This document shows, one piece after another, positions 35,963-45,073 of a stretch of DNA of 64,000 nt (the first letter of the stretch is position 1; each line of letters begins with the position of its first letter). Position numbers and translations under genes: made by a program. Source of the DNA: Acinetobacter vivianii (GTDB lineage Bacteria > Pseudomonadota > Gammaproteobacteria > Pseudomonadales > Moraxellaceae); contig NZ_BMDR01000002.1 of NCBI RefSeq assembly GCF_014635885.1, positions 310,001-374,000 of the forward strand, given 5' to 3'. Below the pieces are notes generated by a model, which did no database searches, was not told the DNA's origin, and was given only the letters and a program-made list of their open reading frames with translations.

Positions 35963-36487
35963 ATGAGCACGTTAGATTTAGACTTATTGAGTAATTATCT
36001 TGACGGTGATCAAAACGAATACGGTCTAGATTTTGCAGCGACTCATGGCTTTTTGTGTGCAATTGCCGTTGGTCCACAATTTGATCGTTGGTTAGATGAA
36101 CTTTTCGAAGGTAACCATAAAAAACTTCCTGCTGAAGTACTTGAGCAGGTGAAGCTTTGGTTGGAATCTATTCGTCAGGATTTAGCCAATGAAAATGGAA
36201 TCGAGTTTCCATTTGAAATCGAAGAAGCTGATGTTGAGTCAAGCTTGGGCGATTGGAGTGTTGGTTTTGTTGATGCGATGTTCCTCAATGAAGATGCGTG
36301 GTTTGCACCTGAGTTTGAAGAACAGTTGATTGACTTAACCTTACCAATCATGGTCTTTAGCGGAATTGATGAAGAAGATCCACAAATGGAATCTTTCCGC
36401 CGTAATGGTCAGCTAATGGATGAATTGGCAGAAGAAATTCCTGAAAACTTAAATGAACTCTATTTGATGTATCATACGCCAGCGTAA
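35963..36487 (+). CDS. UPF0149 (YgfB/YecA-like) family protein
   Basis: A 174-residue helical protein. DGDQNEYGLDFAATHGFLCAIAVGPQF near the start and FVDAMFLNEDAWFAPEFEEQLIDLTLPIMVFSG in the middle fit the UPF0149/YgfB family. It lacks the C-terminal zinc-binding SEC-C motif found in YecA. In Pseudomonas a YgfB homologue modulates ampD expression and beta-lactam resistance; whether that holds here is unknown. Ended by a clear terminator. Confidence 0.85.
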   Translation: MSTLDLDLLSNYLDGDQNEYGLDFAATHGFLCAIAVGPQFDRWLDELFEGNHKKLPAEVLEQVKLWLESIRQDLANENGIEFPFEIEEADVESSLGDWSVGFVDAMFLNEDAWFAPEFEEQLIDLTLPIMVFSGIDEEDPQMESFRRNGQLMDELAEEIPENLNELYLMYHTPA

Positions 36488-36537
36488 TGCTACATCTGGA
36501 GCAGCTTAAAAAAGCTGCCCTAGAAAAAATAAATATG

Positions 36538-36567
36538 AAAACGTCCCTAGAGGACGTTTTTTTATTG
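36538..36567 (+). terminator. Terminator after the UPF0149 gene
   Basis: AAAACGTCC / GGACGTTTT stem with a five-base loop and a T-run. A smaller hairpin (GCAGCTT / AAGCTGC) lies just before it at 36501-36518. Confidence 0.85.
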
Positions 36568-36630
36568 GTGGATTTTTATGATTAAAATCAGATCAGGGTA
36601 TATATATCGCGATGATTATTATTTTAAACC

Positions 36631-37236
36631 TTAAAATGTGGCAAAAAATAAACTAAGCCCTAAACCACTGAGTACAGCACCAATTACACGATTAATGATT
36701 ATTTGCTTGGATAAAATCTTATTTCGAATCATTGGGGTAGCACAAAAAATGGCAATCATGCAAAACCATGCGAGGTGACTTGCAGAAATAAAAAGCCCAT
36801 AGCCGAGAAGTGTCATATTGCTATTTTCGGTGCTGGTGAGTTGAGAATAAATACTCATGACAAATAATGTGGTTTTAGGATTTAGACTATTGGTGAAAAA
36901 GCCATGTTTAAATGCTTGCCAGCGGGTCAGATCAATATTTTTGTCATTCAATTTAACTGGCGCTTGAGTGAATATCTTATAGCCAATATAAATCAGGTAG
37001 GTCGCTCCAATATACTGGATAATATGAATTAAACTGGGAATATGATGCTGCAAAAACGTTAATCCAATCACGCTATATGCAACATGCACCCAGACACCAC
37101 AAGCAATACCATAAGCAGTGCAGAGCCCCAAAGATCGACCATAAAGATAACTATTTCGGCTTACGAGGGCAAAATCTGCACCTGGACTAATAACTGCCAA
37201 TAAGGTGACCAAGCCTACCGTAATTATTTCATTCAC
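36631..37236 (-). CDS. LysE/RhtB-family amino acid exporter
   Basis: A 201-residue inner-membrane exporter with six predicted helices. The family signature is near the start: TVGLVTLLAVISPGADFALVSRNSYLYGRSLGLCTAYGIACGVWVHVAYSVIGL. The conserved FFTNSLNPKTTLFVMSIYSQL segment follows the third helix. It exports an amino acid or derivative; the substrate is not predictable. A LysR-type regulator gene is divergent across a 102-bp gap, the usual arrangement for regulated LysE exporters. Confidence 0.9.
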   Translation of the reverse strand: MNEIITVGLVTLLAVISPGADFALVSRNSYLYGRSLGLCTAYGIACGVWVHVAYSVIGLTFLQHHIPSLIHIIQYIGATYLIYIGYKIFTQAPVKLNDKNIDLTRWQAFKHGFFTNSLNPKTTLFVMSIYSQLTSTENSNMTLLGYGLFISASHLAWFCMIAIFCATPMIRNKILSKQIIINRVIGAVLSGLGLSLFFATF

Positions 37237-37338
37237 TCATCTATTCCTAAGCTAATCATTTTAACAATTTCTATATTTTTCATATTCTTGTTATATTTAA
37301 AAACGAAATTAATTCTTGTTTATGCATGAGTTTTTGGA

Positions 37339-38217
37339 ATGATTGAGCGTTTATCTTTGAATTCTCTTAAGTTTTTTTATTATGTTGCTCGTTATGAAAG
37401 CATGACGATTGCCGCAGAACGCTTATTTGTGACACAAGGTGCGGTGAGTAAGCAGCTTAAAAGTCTGGAAGAGATGCTCGGTTTTGCTTTATTTATTCGG
37501 GAAGCACGAAAATTACGATTAACCCAACAAGGTGAGATTTTATTTGATTGTTGCCAGCAAGTGTTCCAGCAGCTTGATCAATGCTTATTACAATTACAAC
37601 AACAGACGGACATAAAAAAGAATCTAGTGTTGTCTTGCGAGCCAACGATTGCAATGAAATGGCTGATTCCTCGTTTAGCGCAATTTAAACAGCTTTATCC
37701 TGAGTTTGAGGTCAGTCTGTTAACTGCGGGAGGAGAGGTCGATTTCAGGGCGCAAAATATTGACTTGGCTTTACGGAGAGATGATTTTGATTGGGGTACT
37801 GCGGTCTACAGTGAAAAAATTGCAGATGAGCAAATGCTCTATGTAAAAGCTAAGCATGAACAGTCTACGGGAAATCAGGTATTTATTTCCAAGTCTAGGC
37901 CTCAATTGTGGAAACAATTTAAGCGTCATCATCAAGCGCAACTCAAGGAGATGAAAGCTGTTTCTCTTGAGCATTTTTATTTATGCATTGAAGCTTGTCT
38001 GGCTGGATTGGGAACAACTGTTGTTTCGGCTTATATGGTTGAAAGGGAACTTAAATATCATTTGCTGCAACAGGTAGCCTCTGGTTATGCCGATGGTTCA
38101 TCTTACTATCTTTTATCGGCACAACCGTTTGAAGAGGATGTTCGAAAGCTGTTATTGAGAGATTGGCTAAGAGACGAAATGCAGCAAAGCCAGTTATGGT
38201 TGGCTACTTTGAATTAG
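37339..38217 (+). CDS. LysR-type transcriptional regulator
   Basis: A 292-residue LysR-family protein. The N-terminal helix-turn-helix is SLNSLKFFYYVARYESMTIAAERLFVTQGAVSKQLKSLEEMLGFALFIREARKLRLTQQG. The C-terminal part is a periplasmic-binding-like effector domain starting at about residue 90. The start pattern LSLNSLKFFYYVARYESMT is of the GcvA-like subgroup. It is divergent from the LysE exporter gene and most likely activates it in response to the exported compound. Confidence 0.92.
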   Translation: MIERLSLNSLKFFYYVARYESMTIAAERLFVTQGAVSKQLKSLEEMLGFALFIREARKLRLTQQGEILFDCCQQVFQQLDQCLLQLQQQTDIKKNLVLSCEPTIAMKWLIPRLAQFKQLYPEFEVSLLTAGGEVDFRAQNIDLALRRDDFDWGTAVYSEKIADEQMLYVKAKHEQSTGNQVFISKSRPQLWKQFKRHHQAQLKEMKAVSLEHFYLCIEACLAGLGTTVVSAYMVERELKYHLLQQVASGYADGSSYYLLSAQPFEEDVRKLLLRDWLRDEMQQSQLWLATLN

Positions 38218-38257
38218 TGATCTTGAGAATTGTCGTTTGAATACCGTAGGGTTTGGA

Positions 38258-38875
38258 TTATTGATTGGATTTGTTGAGATAAAATTTCTTAATCGCCCAC
38301 CACAATAGATACAGAATAACGATCGCTAAAATGATGGTGCTGATACGTTGCATGACCAGGCTCATCAATGCCTGATTCTGACTAAAATGAAAACCTAAAT
38401 AAGCTAGAAAGCTGGTCCAGATTAAGGTGCCTGCAATGCTATAAAACATAAACTTTGCAAAAGGCATTTTACTCATGCCAGCAGGGATACTAATCAAAGA
38501 TCGTACCGCAGGAATCATTCTGCCAAAAAAGACAATACGATGCCCATGCTTATGGAACCAGTCTAGTGCTTTTTCTAAATCAGACACTTGAATACGTAAA
38601 TACTTGCCGTAGCGTTCGGTTAGTTTAAACAAGCGTTGCTGAGGAACTTTTCGTCCTATCCAATACAACAGCATCGCTGCGAGAATAGAACCGGCACTGC
38701 CTGCCATAATCACACCGATGAGAGTGAGTTCACCTTTCGATGCTGTGTAGCCTGCTGAGGGCATAATAATTTCTGAAGGAATAGGCGGGAAAACGTTATC
38801 CAGAAACATTAAAAATGCGATACCTAAATATCCCAATTTCTCCATGATAGATAGAACCCATTGTTCCAGTCCCAT
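38258..38875 (-). CDS. DedA-family membrane protein
   Basis: A 205-residue DedA/SNARE-associated membrane protein with four to six hydrophobic segments. The FLDNVFPPIPSEIIMPSAGY re-entrant motif with its acidic residue and the FFGRMIPAVRSLISIPAGMSKMPFAKF motif with essential arginines are both present. DedA proteins move lipids such as undecaprenyl phosphate or phospholipids across the membrane and affect resistance to cationic peptides. Its relation to neighbours is only positional. Confidence 0.92.
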   Translation of the reverse strand: MGLEQWVLSIMEKLGYLGIAFLMFLDNVFPPIPSEIIMPSAGYTASKGELTLIGVIMAGSAGSILAAMLLYWIGRKVPQQRLFKLTERYGKYLRIQVSDLEKALDWFHKHGHRIVFFGRMIPAVRSLISIPAGMSKMPFAKFMFYSIAGTLIWTSFLAYLGFHFSQNQALMSLVMQRISTIILAIVILYLLWWAIKKFYLNKSNQ

Positions 38876-38973
38876 AATGTCCTTATATGATTCATTTGAT
38901 TGTTGTTTTTAGCATAGTTGTGCTTGTTGTAATGCTCAAGCAGCGAATCGTTACATCATTTTATCATTGTCAT

Positions 38974-39000
38974 AAAAAAGCCATAGTTTAACTATGGCTT
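38974..39000 (-). terminator. Terminator of trhO
   Basis: AAGCCATAG / CTATGGCTT stem with a T-run on the minus strand, just after the trhO stop. Confidence 0.85.
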
Positions 39001-39021
39001 GAATACAGTCTGTTTGGCGTT

Positions 39022-39954
39022 TTACAGACGTTTGCGTTTAGCAGCCGCAATTTGTGACTGGCGCATACGGAAGCCTGCTTTTTGTTTGTCTGAGGTTTTA
39101 TCAATACAGTAAACACAAGACACGCCATGTTCATAGCTTGGAAGCTCAGCTTCAACTTTAGTGAGTGGCCAGCCACACGCGTGACACTTGATATTTTCGC
39201 CTTCTTCAACGCCGTGAGTAACCGCAGTGCGTCCGTCAAAAACGAAGCATTCACCTTCCCACATACTTTCTTCAGCAGGAGTTTCTTCTAGGTATTTAAG
39301 AATACCGCCTTTCAGGTGATAGACTTCATTGAAACCTTCTTGAAGAAGGAGAGAGGTCGATTTTTCACAACGGATACCGCCGGTACAGAACATTGCAATT
39401 TTCTTGTCTTTATGCTGTTCAAGGTTCTGTTTTACGTATTCAGGAAATTCACGGAAAGTCTCTGTTTTAGGATCGATTGCACCCTTGAAGGTACCCGCTT
39501 TATATTCATAGTCATTACGGGTATCAATCAGGATCACATCATCACGGCTAATTAGCTCGTTCCATTCTTTAGGATCAAGATAGTGGCCAACCAAATCACG
39601 TGGTTTCACTTCTACACCTAAAGTTACAATTTCATTTTTAAGTTTAATTTTCATTTTACGGAATGGTTTGTCAGAGCTTTCAGACTCTTTATATTCCATT
39701 GCGTTAAATCCTTCGTTCAAAAGAAATTGATGAAGCGTATCAATGGCAGCACGGTCACCCGCAACCGTACCGTTAATTCCTTCAGAAGCGACAATTAGAG
39801 TTCCACATAAATTGATGCTATTCACTAAGTCCAAAAGACGTTGTTGCAGATCGGCTGCATCTGAAACTTCTTTAAATTGATATAGTGCTGCAACAACCCA
39901 ATTATTGGTCGCTTGCTGTTCTACAGGTGCAAGCTGTTCTACAGTAGCGTTCAT
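39022..39954 (-). CDS. trhO: tRNA uridine-34 hydroxylase TrhO (rhodanese family, YceA-like)
   Basis: A 310-residue protein that makes 5-hydroxyuridine at the wobble position of tRNA. An N-terminal acylphosphatase-like domain (VVAALYQFKEVSDAADLQQRLLDLVNSINLCGTLIVASEGINGTVAG) is followed by a rhodanese domain with the active-site Cys190 in CTGGIRCEKS. A C-terminal Cys-rich segment (CHACGWPL, CVYC) follows. The ATG at 39954 has GGAG six bases upstream; the TTG at 39966 overlaps that site and is rejected. Confidence 0.95.
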   Translation of the reverse strand: MNATVEQLAPVEQQATNNWVVAALYQFKEVSDAADLQQRLLDLVNSINLCGTLIVASEGINGTVAGDRAAIDTLHQFLLNEGFNAMEYKESESSDKPFRKMKIKLKNEIVTLGVEVKPRDLVGHYLDPKEWNELISRDDVILIDTRNDYEYKAGTFKGAIDPKTETFREFPEYVKQNLEQHKDKKIAMFCTGGIRCEKSTSLLLQEGFNEVYHLKGGILKYLEETPAEESMWEGECFVFDGRTAVTHGVEEGENIKCHACGWPLTKVEAELPSYEHGVSCVYCIDKTSDKQKAGFRMRQSQIAAAKRKRL

Positions 39955-40063
39955 GGATAACTCCAAATGTATTAAGATAGGAAAATAAGGCGCATATCTT
40001 AGCGTGAAATCTGAAAATAAGCGAGAAAACCATAAAATAAATATGGTTTTATAGGAGTTGGTT

Positions 40064-40561
40064 TTGAGTAATGATCGTCGAATTCCATCATTGACCCCAT
40101 GTGCAGGGCGCTGTTCAACGGTATTTGGTGATCTGGTCTGTCGTGGTTGTCGTCGCTTTAATCACGAGGTGATTCAGTGGAATACCTATACCGCCGAGCA
40201 ACGTTTGATGGTGTGGAAGCGTTTAGATGCACAGCTCGATCAAATTCTTGTGCCTTTATTGCCACATGCGAACTTGCAGCATATTGAAGGCTTTATTCAG
40301 AATAAGCGGATCAGGGTGTTAGAGAGCGCTAGTAAAGGTCGTAAGCTTTATCATGCCTTAAAGATTTGTGAGAAGAATAAGCACTTGGCGCATGAGAGCG
40401 GTCTTGGGATTGGTGATGCTCAGGTTAAACCGATCTGGGATGAGTTTGAACGTCGTGTACTGGCTTTGGCGAAAGCGAGCTATGAGCTGGCATGGTTACG
40501 TGCAGATGGCATCAGTAACACCCTGTTGCGTGCATTAGAATTAGAAGAAGATGAAATTTAA
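40064..40561 (+). CDS. DUF1289-domain protein
   Basis: A 165-residue protein whose N-terminus holds a DUF1289 domain: TPCAGRCSTVFGDLVCRGCRRFNHEV, with Cys13, Cys17, Cys26 and Cys29 spaced as in a metal or iron-sulphur site. The remaining 130 residues are helical with no recognised domain, much longer than the usual DUF1289 protein (60-80 residues). The start is TTG at 40064, with AGGAG six bases upstream; the earlier TTG at 40058 touches the ribosome-binding site. Function unknown. Confidence 0.82.
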   Translation: MSNDRRIPSLTPCAGRCSTVFGDLVCRGCRRFNHEVIQWNTYTAEQRLMVWKRLDAQLDQILVPLLPHANLQHIEGFIQNKRIRVLESASKGRKLYHALKICEKNKHLAHESGLGIGDAQVKPIWDEFERRVLALAKASYELAWLRADGISNTLLRALELEEDEI

Positions 40562-40618
40562 CAAAGATTTTAGCTGTAACGATTCACTTTGATGAGGGTA
40601 ATAGATTTCGTCCATGTG

Positions 40619-42382
40619 CTACCTAGTATGGTTAGGCTGAAACAGGTTAGACAGTTTTAACGAACTTGGGTTGCGGGCAAAATATCTGGCCAAGCGCTGC
40701 TGATCTGACTCACGAATTAAACTGATGCGAAAACCATGAGAGGTCGATCCAGAAGATCGGCCTTTGGTGCGGTACAGTTTTTCATGGATGGTATAAATAT
40801 GCTCACCATCACTAAAACGGCGATCAGCTAAAACCTTTAAGTGGACAGGTTGCGGAAAGTGATAGAGCACTTTTAAGCTTTGATAAAACTCATCATAAAC
40901 ATAAATGTATTGCTGATCTGCAAAAAGATAGCTGAAATTTCCCGGGTAAGGTTCACTACTTTGATGGCCAATCAGTTGTAAGTGTGAAGCATCGACAGCG
41001 GCGGTTCCCCAAAACTTATGTTCAGCCACATGGGGGAGTGGATTCTCATTTAAATAAAAAGATCGACCATCCGTAGCTAGGCTCAGGTTTTGACTAAAAC
41101 GGTTGCTGCTACTAAAAATCTGGGTGTGTTGCGCATTGAGCTTGTCCAACTTTTTATCTTGAAAATAGACAAATTGCTGATCGTGAATATATTCATTGCT
41201 ATTGTAGAAAGCCGTGCTCTGTTGAGGATTTAAGTCGGTTAAAACATGTGTTTTATAATAGACCTGTCGATCATCCTTTGCATAGAAATAGCCGAGTGCA
41301 TTAAATTGTGGATGTAATATCGCAGTAAAACCAGCTGCATTTGCGTTGGTTAAGGGCTTATCCTGAAAGTAAACGTGTTGTTGATCTTTGGTGTAATCAT
41401 TCCCTAAATAGTGCGTATGGGCTGGATCTAGCTGAGTGAGCACATGATCTTGCCAGTAAACCTGTTGCGGTGTTTTGCCGACATTACTATAGAGTTCATC
41501 GGCACGATCAGGGAGATTGTTTAAAGCTAAGCCTGTAAATTGATTGGCACTCGCAGCGGGAAGTAAAAATGTGCCTTGGCCTTGTTTAAAAATATAGACC
41601 TGATTTTGAAAAGTTTCAAAATTTGTCCCAGAGATTGACTGTATTTGTTGAGCAGGTAATTTGACGCTGCCATCATCAAATTCATGCCAGAGTAATAAAG
41701 CAATAAACGTACTGAAGCTCGCTAAAATACCAAGAATAAAAGCTGTGGAAATCCACTTTTCTTTACGCTGAAATGCAGTTTGTGCCTGTGGATCGGCGAT
41801 CAAGGTCATGATGTCAACATGGGTTTTCTTGTTGATATTGGCATTGCTGGTACGTTGGAATTGTTGCTGCTTAGCCAGAGATTCCAGTTTTTTCCAAAAC
41901 TGTAACAACTCACTGTGTTGTTGGGTTAAAGTGGCAGGCCACATCCATGAATTAAAATAAAAATATTGCCGATAAGGTGCTGTTTTGGTCAGCAGGTTTA
42001 AGCTATGGATCTGGGCATGATGTTGTCGCAGTTGAATATGAATCAAATCTTGCCAAGGATAAAAAGAAGTTTGCGCTGATTTTTCCAGACCGAGACCTTG
42101 CCGATAGAGTTTAAGCGTAATTGTTTGCCTAAAACATTTTTGATAAAGCTGGTTATAAAGATAAAGAAAAGGTATCAATAGGCTCAACATCAACGCAATA
42201 TTAAGCAGTTGAGCAAAGAGGGGAAGAATTTGATAAAAATAATAAAGGCTAAAATCGTAGAAGCAGTAAACCAAAGATAACCAGCTCAGAATGATCAGTG
42301 CCAAAAACAGCACAAATGACGGAATCTTCATTTCGTATGCTGTGATTGTTGTTTCGTATAAAACAGCGGACTTTTTGTTCAT
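40619..42382 (-). CDS. DKNYY-repeat membrane protein
   Basis: A 587-residue protein of unknown function. Two or three membrane helices lie at about residues 19-75 and another at about 215-235. The part after 240 is soluble and built from repeats of the DKNYY type: YLGNDYTKDQQHVYFQDKPL, YFYAKDDRQVYYKTHVL and YIHDQQFVYFQDKKL, each roughly 40 residues apart, with Tyr/Asp/Lys-rich cores. Such repeats occur in enterobacterial and Neisseria envelope proteins without a defined role. The repeat part probably faces the periplasm. Confidence 0.72.
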   Translation of the reverse strand: MNKKSAVLYETTITAYEMKIPSFVLFLALIILSWLSLVYCFYDFSLYYFYQILPLFAQLLNIALMLSLLIPFLYLYNQLYQKCFRQTITLKLYRQGLGLEKSAQTSFYPWQDLIHIQLRQHHAQIHSLNLLTKTAPYRQYFYFNSWMWPATLTQQHSELLQFWKKLESLAKQQQFQRTSNANINKKTHVDIMTLIADPQAQTAFQRKEKWISTAFILGILASFSTFIALLLWHEFDDGSVKLPAQQIQSISGTNFETFQNQVYIFKQGQGTFLLPAASANQFTGLALNNLPDRADELYSNVGKTPQQVYWQDHVLTQLDPAHTHYLGNDYTKDQQHVYFQDKPLTNANAAGFTAILHPQFNALGYFYAKDDRQVYYKTHVLTDLNPQQSTAFYNSNEYIHDQQFVYFQDKKLDKLNAQHTQIFSSSNRFSQNLSLATDGRSFYLNENPLPHVAEHKFWGTAAVDASHLQLIGHQSSEPYPGNFSYLFADQQYIYVYDEFYQSLKVLYHFPQPVHLKVLADRRFSDGEHIYTIHEKLYRTKGRSSGSTSHGFRISLIRESDQQRLARYFARNPSSLKLSNLFQPNHTR

Positions 42383-42453
42383 TGCTTCAATATTTTAGTG
42401 GGGTGTATATAAAGGTATGTAGGTATTATTTTTCTCAAGCATAACGGATAAAA

Positions 42454-42484
42454 CAAAAAAAGGATGCATAAGCATCCTTTTTTA
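42454..42484 (-). terminator. Terminator of gltA
   Basis: AAAGGATGC / GCATCCTTT stem with loop ATAA and A/T tracts on both sides, so also usable by the converging direction. Confidence 0.9.
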
Positions 42485-42500
42485 TCAACGCTAATATGAA

Positions 42501-43775
42501 TTAACGTTTGATGTCGCGTTGAGTCGAGCCTGTGTAAAGCTGACGTGGACGACCGATTTTGTATGGACCGCTGTGCATTTCTAACCAGTGGCTGATCCAG
42601 CCTACTGTACGTGCAAGCGCGAAGATTACCGTAAACATTTCTGTTGGGATACCAATCGCTTTTAAGATGATACCTGAGTAGAAATCTACGTTCGGGTAAA
42701 GCTTACGCTCTACGAAGTACGGATCGCTAAGCGCAATACGTTCAAGTTCCATTGCAAGTTGCAATTGCGGATCGTTGATGCCTAAGGCTTCAAGAACTTC
42801 GTCACAAGTCTGTTTCATGACTTTCGCACGTGGGTCGAAGTTTTTGTAAACACGGTGACCGAAGCCCATGAGTTTAACTTCTTTACGCTTCACTTTTTCC
42901 ATGAATTCAGCAACGTTTTCTACGCTACCAATTTCATCAAGCATCTTAAGTACAGCTTCGTTTGCACCACCGTGAGCAGGTCCCCAAAGTGCTGAGATAC
43001 CAGCAGAGATACATGCATACGGATTCGCACCAGTAGAACCAGCAAGACGAACTGTAGAAGTAGACGCATTTTGTTCGTGGTCAGCATGAAGCGTGAAGAT
43101 ACGATCCATTGCGCGAGCAAGAACAGGGTTTACTTTGTAATCACGGTCAGCAGGCGTAGCAAACATCATGTGTAAGAAGTTTTCTGCATAACCAAGGTCA
43201 TTACGTGGGTAAATGAATGGTTGACCTACAGTGTATTTGTAGCTCCACGCTGCAAGCGTAGGGATTTTTGCGATTAAGCGAATCGCAGTGATTTCACGGT
43301 GATTAACATCTTCGATGTCTAACGCATTGTGATAGAACGCAGATAACGCACCAACAACACCAACCATTATAGCCATCGGGTGAGCATCACGACGGAAACC
43401 ATTGAAGAAACGGCTTACTTGATCGTGAACCATCGTGTGGTTACGTACTTTAGCGTCAAATTCTGCTTTTTGTTCAGCATTTGGAAGCTCGCCATTTAAT
43501 AATAAGTAGCAAGTTTCTAAGTAGTCTGCTTGAGTCGCTAATTGATCAATCGGATAGCCACGGTGTAATAACACACCTTTGTCACCATCAATGAATGTGA
43601 TCTTAGATTCGCAAGCCGCTGTCGCCATAAAACCAGGATCGAAAGTAAAGTGACCTGATGCTAATACATCTTTAACGTCAATTACATCTGGGCCCAATGT
43701 GCCGCTGTAAATTGGTAATTCAATTTCTTTGCCATCAAGCTGTAATACGGCTTTTTTGCCAGTTGCTGCAGACAT
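42501..43775 (-). CDS. gltA: Citrate synthase
   Basis: A 424-residue type II citrate synthase, which condenses oxaloacetate with acetyl-CoA. Catalytic segments are [35 protein letters not shown] and VDFYSGI (two His and an Asp). Length and the N-terminal beta domain ([26 protein letters not shown]) fit the hexameric, NADH-inhibited Gram-negative form. AGGAG precedes the ATG. It is transcribed away from sdhC across an 896-bp gap and has its own terminator. Confidence 0.98.
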   Translation of the reverse strand: MSAATGKKAVLQLDGKEIELPIYSGTLGPDVIDVKDVLASGHFTFDPGFMATAACESKITFIDGDKGVLLHRGYPIDQLATQADYLETCYLLLNGELPNAEQKAEFDAKVRNHTMVHDQVSRFFNGFRRDAHPMAIMVGVVGALSAFYHNALDIEDVNHREITAIRLIAKIPTLAAWSYKYTVGQPFIYPRNDLGYAENFLHMMFATPADRDYKVNPVLARAMDRIFTLHADHEQNASTSTVRLAGSTGANPYACISAGISALWGPAHGGANEAVLKMLDEIGSVENVAEFMEKVKRKEVKLMGFGHRVYKNFDPRAKVMKQTCDEVLEALGINDPQLQLAMELERIALSDPYFVERKLYPNVDFYSGIILKAIGIPTEMFTVIFALARTVGWISHWLEMHSGPYKIGRPRQLYTGSTQRDIKR

Positions 43776-44539
43776 TCAATAGATCTCCTGTCCTGGTGAA
43801 TGATTATCTGACTCGAAATACTAATCTTGTCATGTGCGAATCAGACGGTGTCAAAATTTGCTATAAGATTAGTGGCTACTAAAATTTTGTCAATTATACT
43901 TAGGGATAAAAAATGACGTTGCTACAGTCAATTAGTCATTCAGTATCGAAGAAAAAACTGAGTAAAATCACAGCACCGGTCGAGTATAATATGTCAAATC
44001 AAGTTTTAGGTGCATAAAAAAAATGAAGCATCAGTACAATTGTAAGTAAATTTTTAGATTGCCTATATTTTGATGCTTATAAAATAAATACTTATCACTT
44101 TTCAAAAGCCTGTAATTCTCTAGGTTTAGCCTTTACTGGTCATTAAAAAATGGTTAAAAACTTTACATGTAAACTAATATTTGATTCATTTTGGTGCAAT
44201 TGATCGTATAAAAAATGACTCATTGGCTTTGAGTGTTGAAATATAAAAATAGATTATTAATTGATTATATTTAATATATAAATGAGCAGTATTATTTTAA
44301 AGCATGCGTAAAGTGTGATTATTTGGACAAATAAAAACTTAAAAATGCATTATTTTGAGAAAATATAAGAAAAGAATTTATAAATTAGAAAGTATCTATA
44401 AAAAATAGTATCTTATTTTTATCATTACAAAACAATTAGATAGTGTTTTTTGACTGAGTTTGGTGGATTTTTGGTCGTTATTATGCGTGTGAATGATTCT
44501 TATTTAAAGTTTTTTTCGACTAAAGCGAAAGCTGATTGT

Positions 44540-44568
44540 TTGTATTTTGATATTTCACGTTTTATAAT
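44540..44568 (+). promoter_or_regulatory. Candidate sdhCDAB promoter
   Basis: TTGTAT (44540-44545), a 17-base spacer and consensus TATAAT (44563-44568). It would give a leader of roughly 95-105 bases containing two hairpins. Confidence 0.55.
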
Positions 44569-44584
44569 TCGATGTCGTTTATAG

Positions 44585-44660
44585 GTTAGGCATGTGCTGT
44601 GCTTGCCTAACAATGCCAGCTTTCCTTTGAATTAATTCAAACAAACTCCGGATGGAGTTT
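44585..44660 (+). promoter_or_regulatory. Two hairpins in the sdhC leader
   Basis: Hairpin 1: GTTAGGCA / TGCCTAAC (44585-44611). Hairpin 2: AAACTCC-GGAT-GGAGTTT (44643-44660), which ends nine bases before the AGGA ribosome binding site of sdhC. Structure this close to the start could affect translation; no known riboswitch was recognised. Confidence 0.45.
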
Positions 44661-44671
44661 CTACCTACAGG

Positions 44672-45073
44672 ATGCCCGCTGTGAAAAGCAACAGACCTGT
44701 CAATTTGTCCATGGGTCAGGTGTTAGCGGTAAATTTACGCTCACCCGTGGCTATTGCATCAATTCTACACCGTCTATCAGGTGTAATCGTTTTCTTATTA
44801 GTCGCTGTTCTTTTATGGATTTTGGATAAATCTTTATCTTCACCAGAAGGATTTGACTACGTTAAAAATGTCGTTTTCGGAAATATCATTGTACGTTTCG
44901 TCGTATGGGTATTTGTAGCAGGTTTAATTTTCCACCTTATCGCAGGGATCAAGCACTTGCTTGCTGACCTCGGTTTTGCTGAAGAATTACAAAGCGGTCG
45001 TATCGCAGCTACAGTTTCATTGATCTTGTCTGCGGTAGGTATTGTCGCAGCATTCGTATGGATTATGTTCTGA
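44672..45073 (+). CDS. sdhC: Succinate dehydrogenase cytochrome b556 subunit
   Basis: A membrane subunit of complex II (133 residues from the ATG, 130 from the GTG). SNRPVNLSMGQVLAVNLRSPVAIASILHRLSGVIVFLLVAVLLW is the typical start, with the quinone-site Ser/Arg and a heme ligand His in HLIAGIKHLLADLG. Three membrane helices. The ATG at 44672 is given so that nothing is cut off, but the GTG at 44681 has AGGA eight bases upstream and is the better-spaced start. Its stop overlaps the sdhD start (TGATG). Confidence 0.95.
   Translation: MPAVKSNRPVNLSMGQVLAVNLRSPVAIASILHRLSGVIVFLLVAVLLWILDKSLSSPEGFDYVKNVVFGNIIVRFVVWVFVAGLIFHLIAGIKHLLADLGFAEELQSGRIAATVSLILSAVGIVAAFVWIMF

Larger units (their letters stand above)
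43776..44671. other. Long AT-rich divergent region between gltA and sdhC
   Basis: The longest gene-free stretch (896 bp). On the gltA side a perfect TATAAT lies on the minus strand at 43898-43893, without a good -35. On the sdh side are a promoter (44540-44568) and two leader hairpins (44585-44611, 44643-44660). The middle is very AT-rich with stop codons in all frames; no small gene or known RNA was recognised. Confidence 0.6.

Noticed and set aside
43886..43921. gltA promoter based on the TATAAT at 43898-43893
   Set aside because: The -10 is perfect but no acceptable -35 lies 16-18 bases upstream, so it is mentioned only in the intergenic description.
45058..45072. Five-residue N-terminal extension of sdhD
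   Set aside because: It lies inside sdhC; the TGATG overlap with the ATG at 45073 is the normal arrangement.
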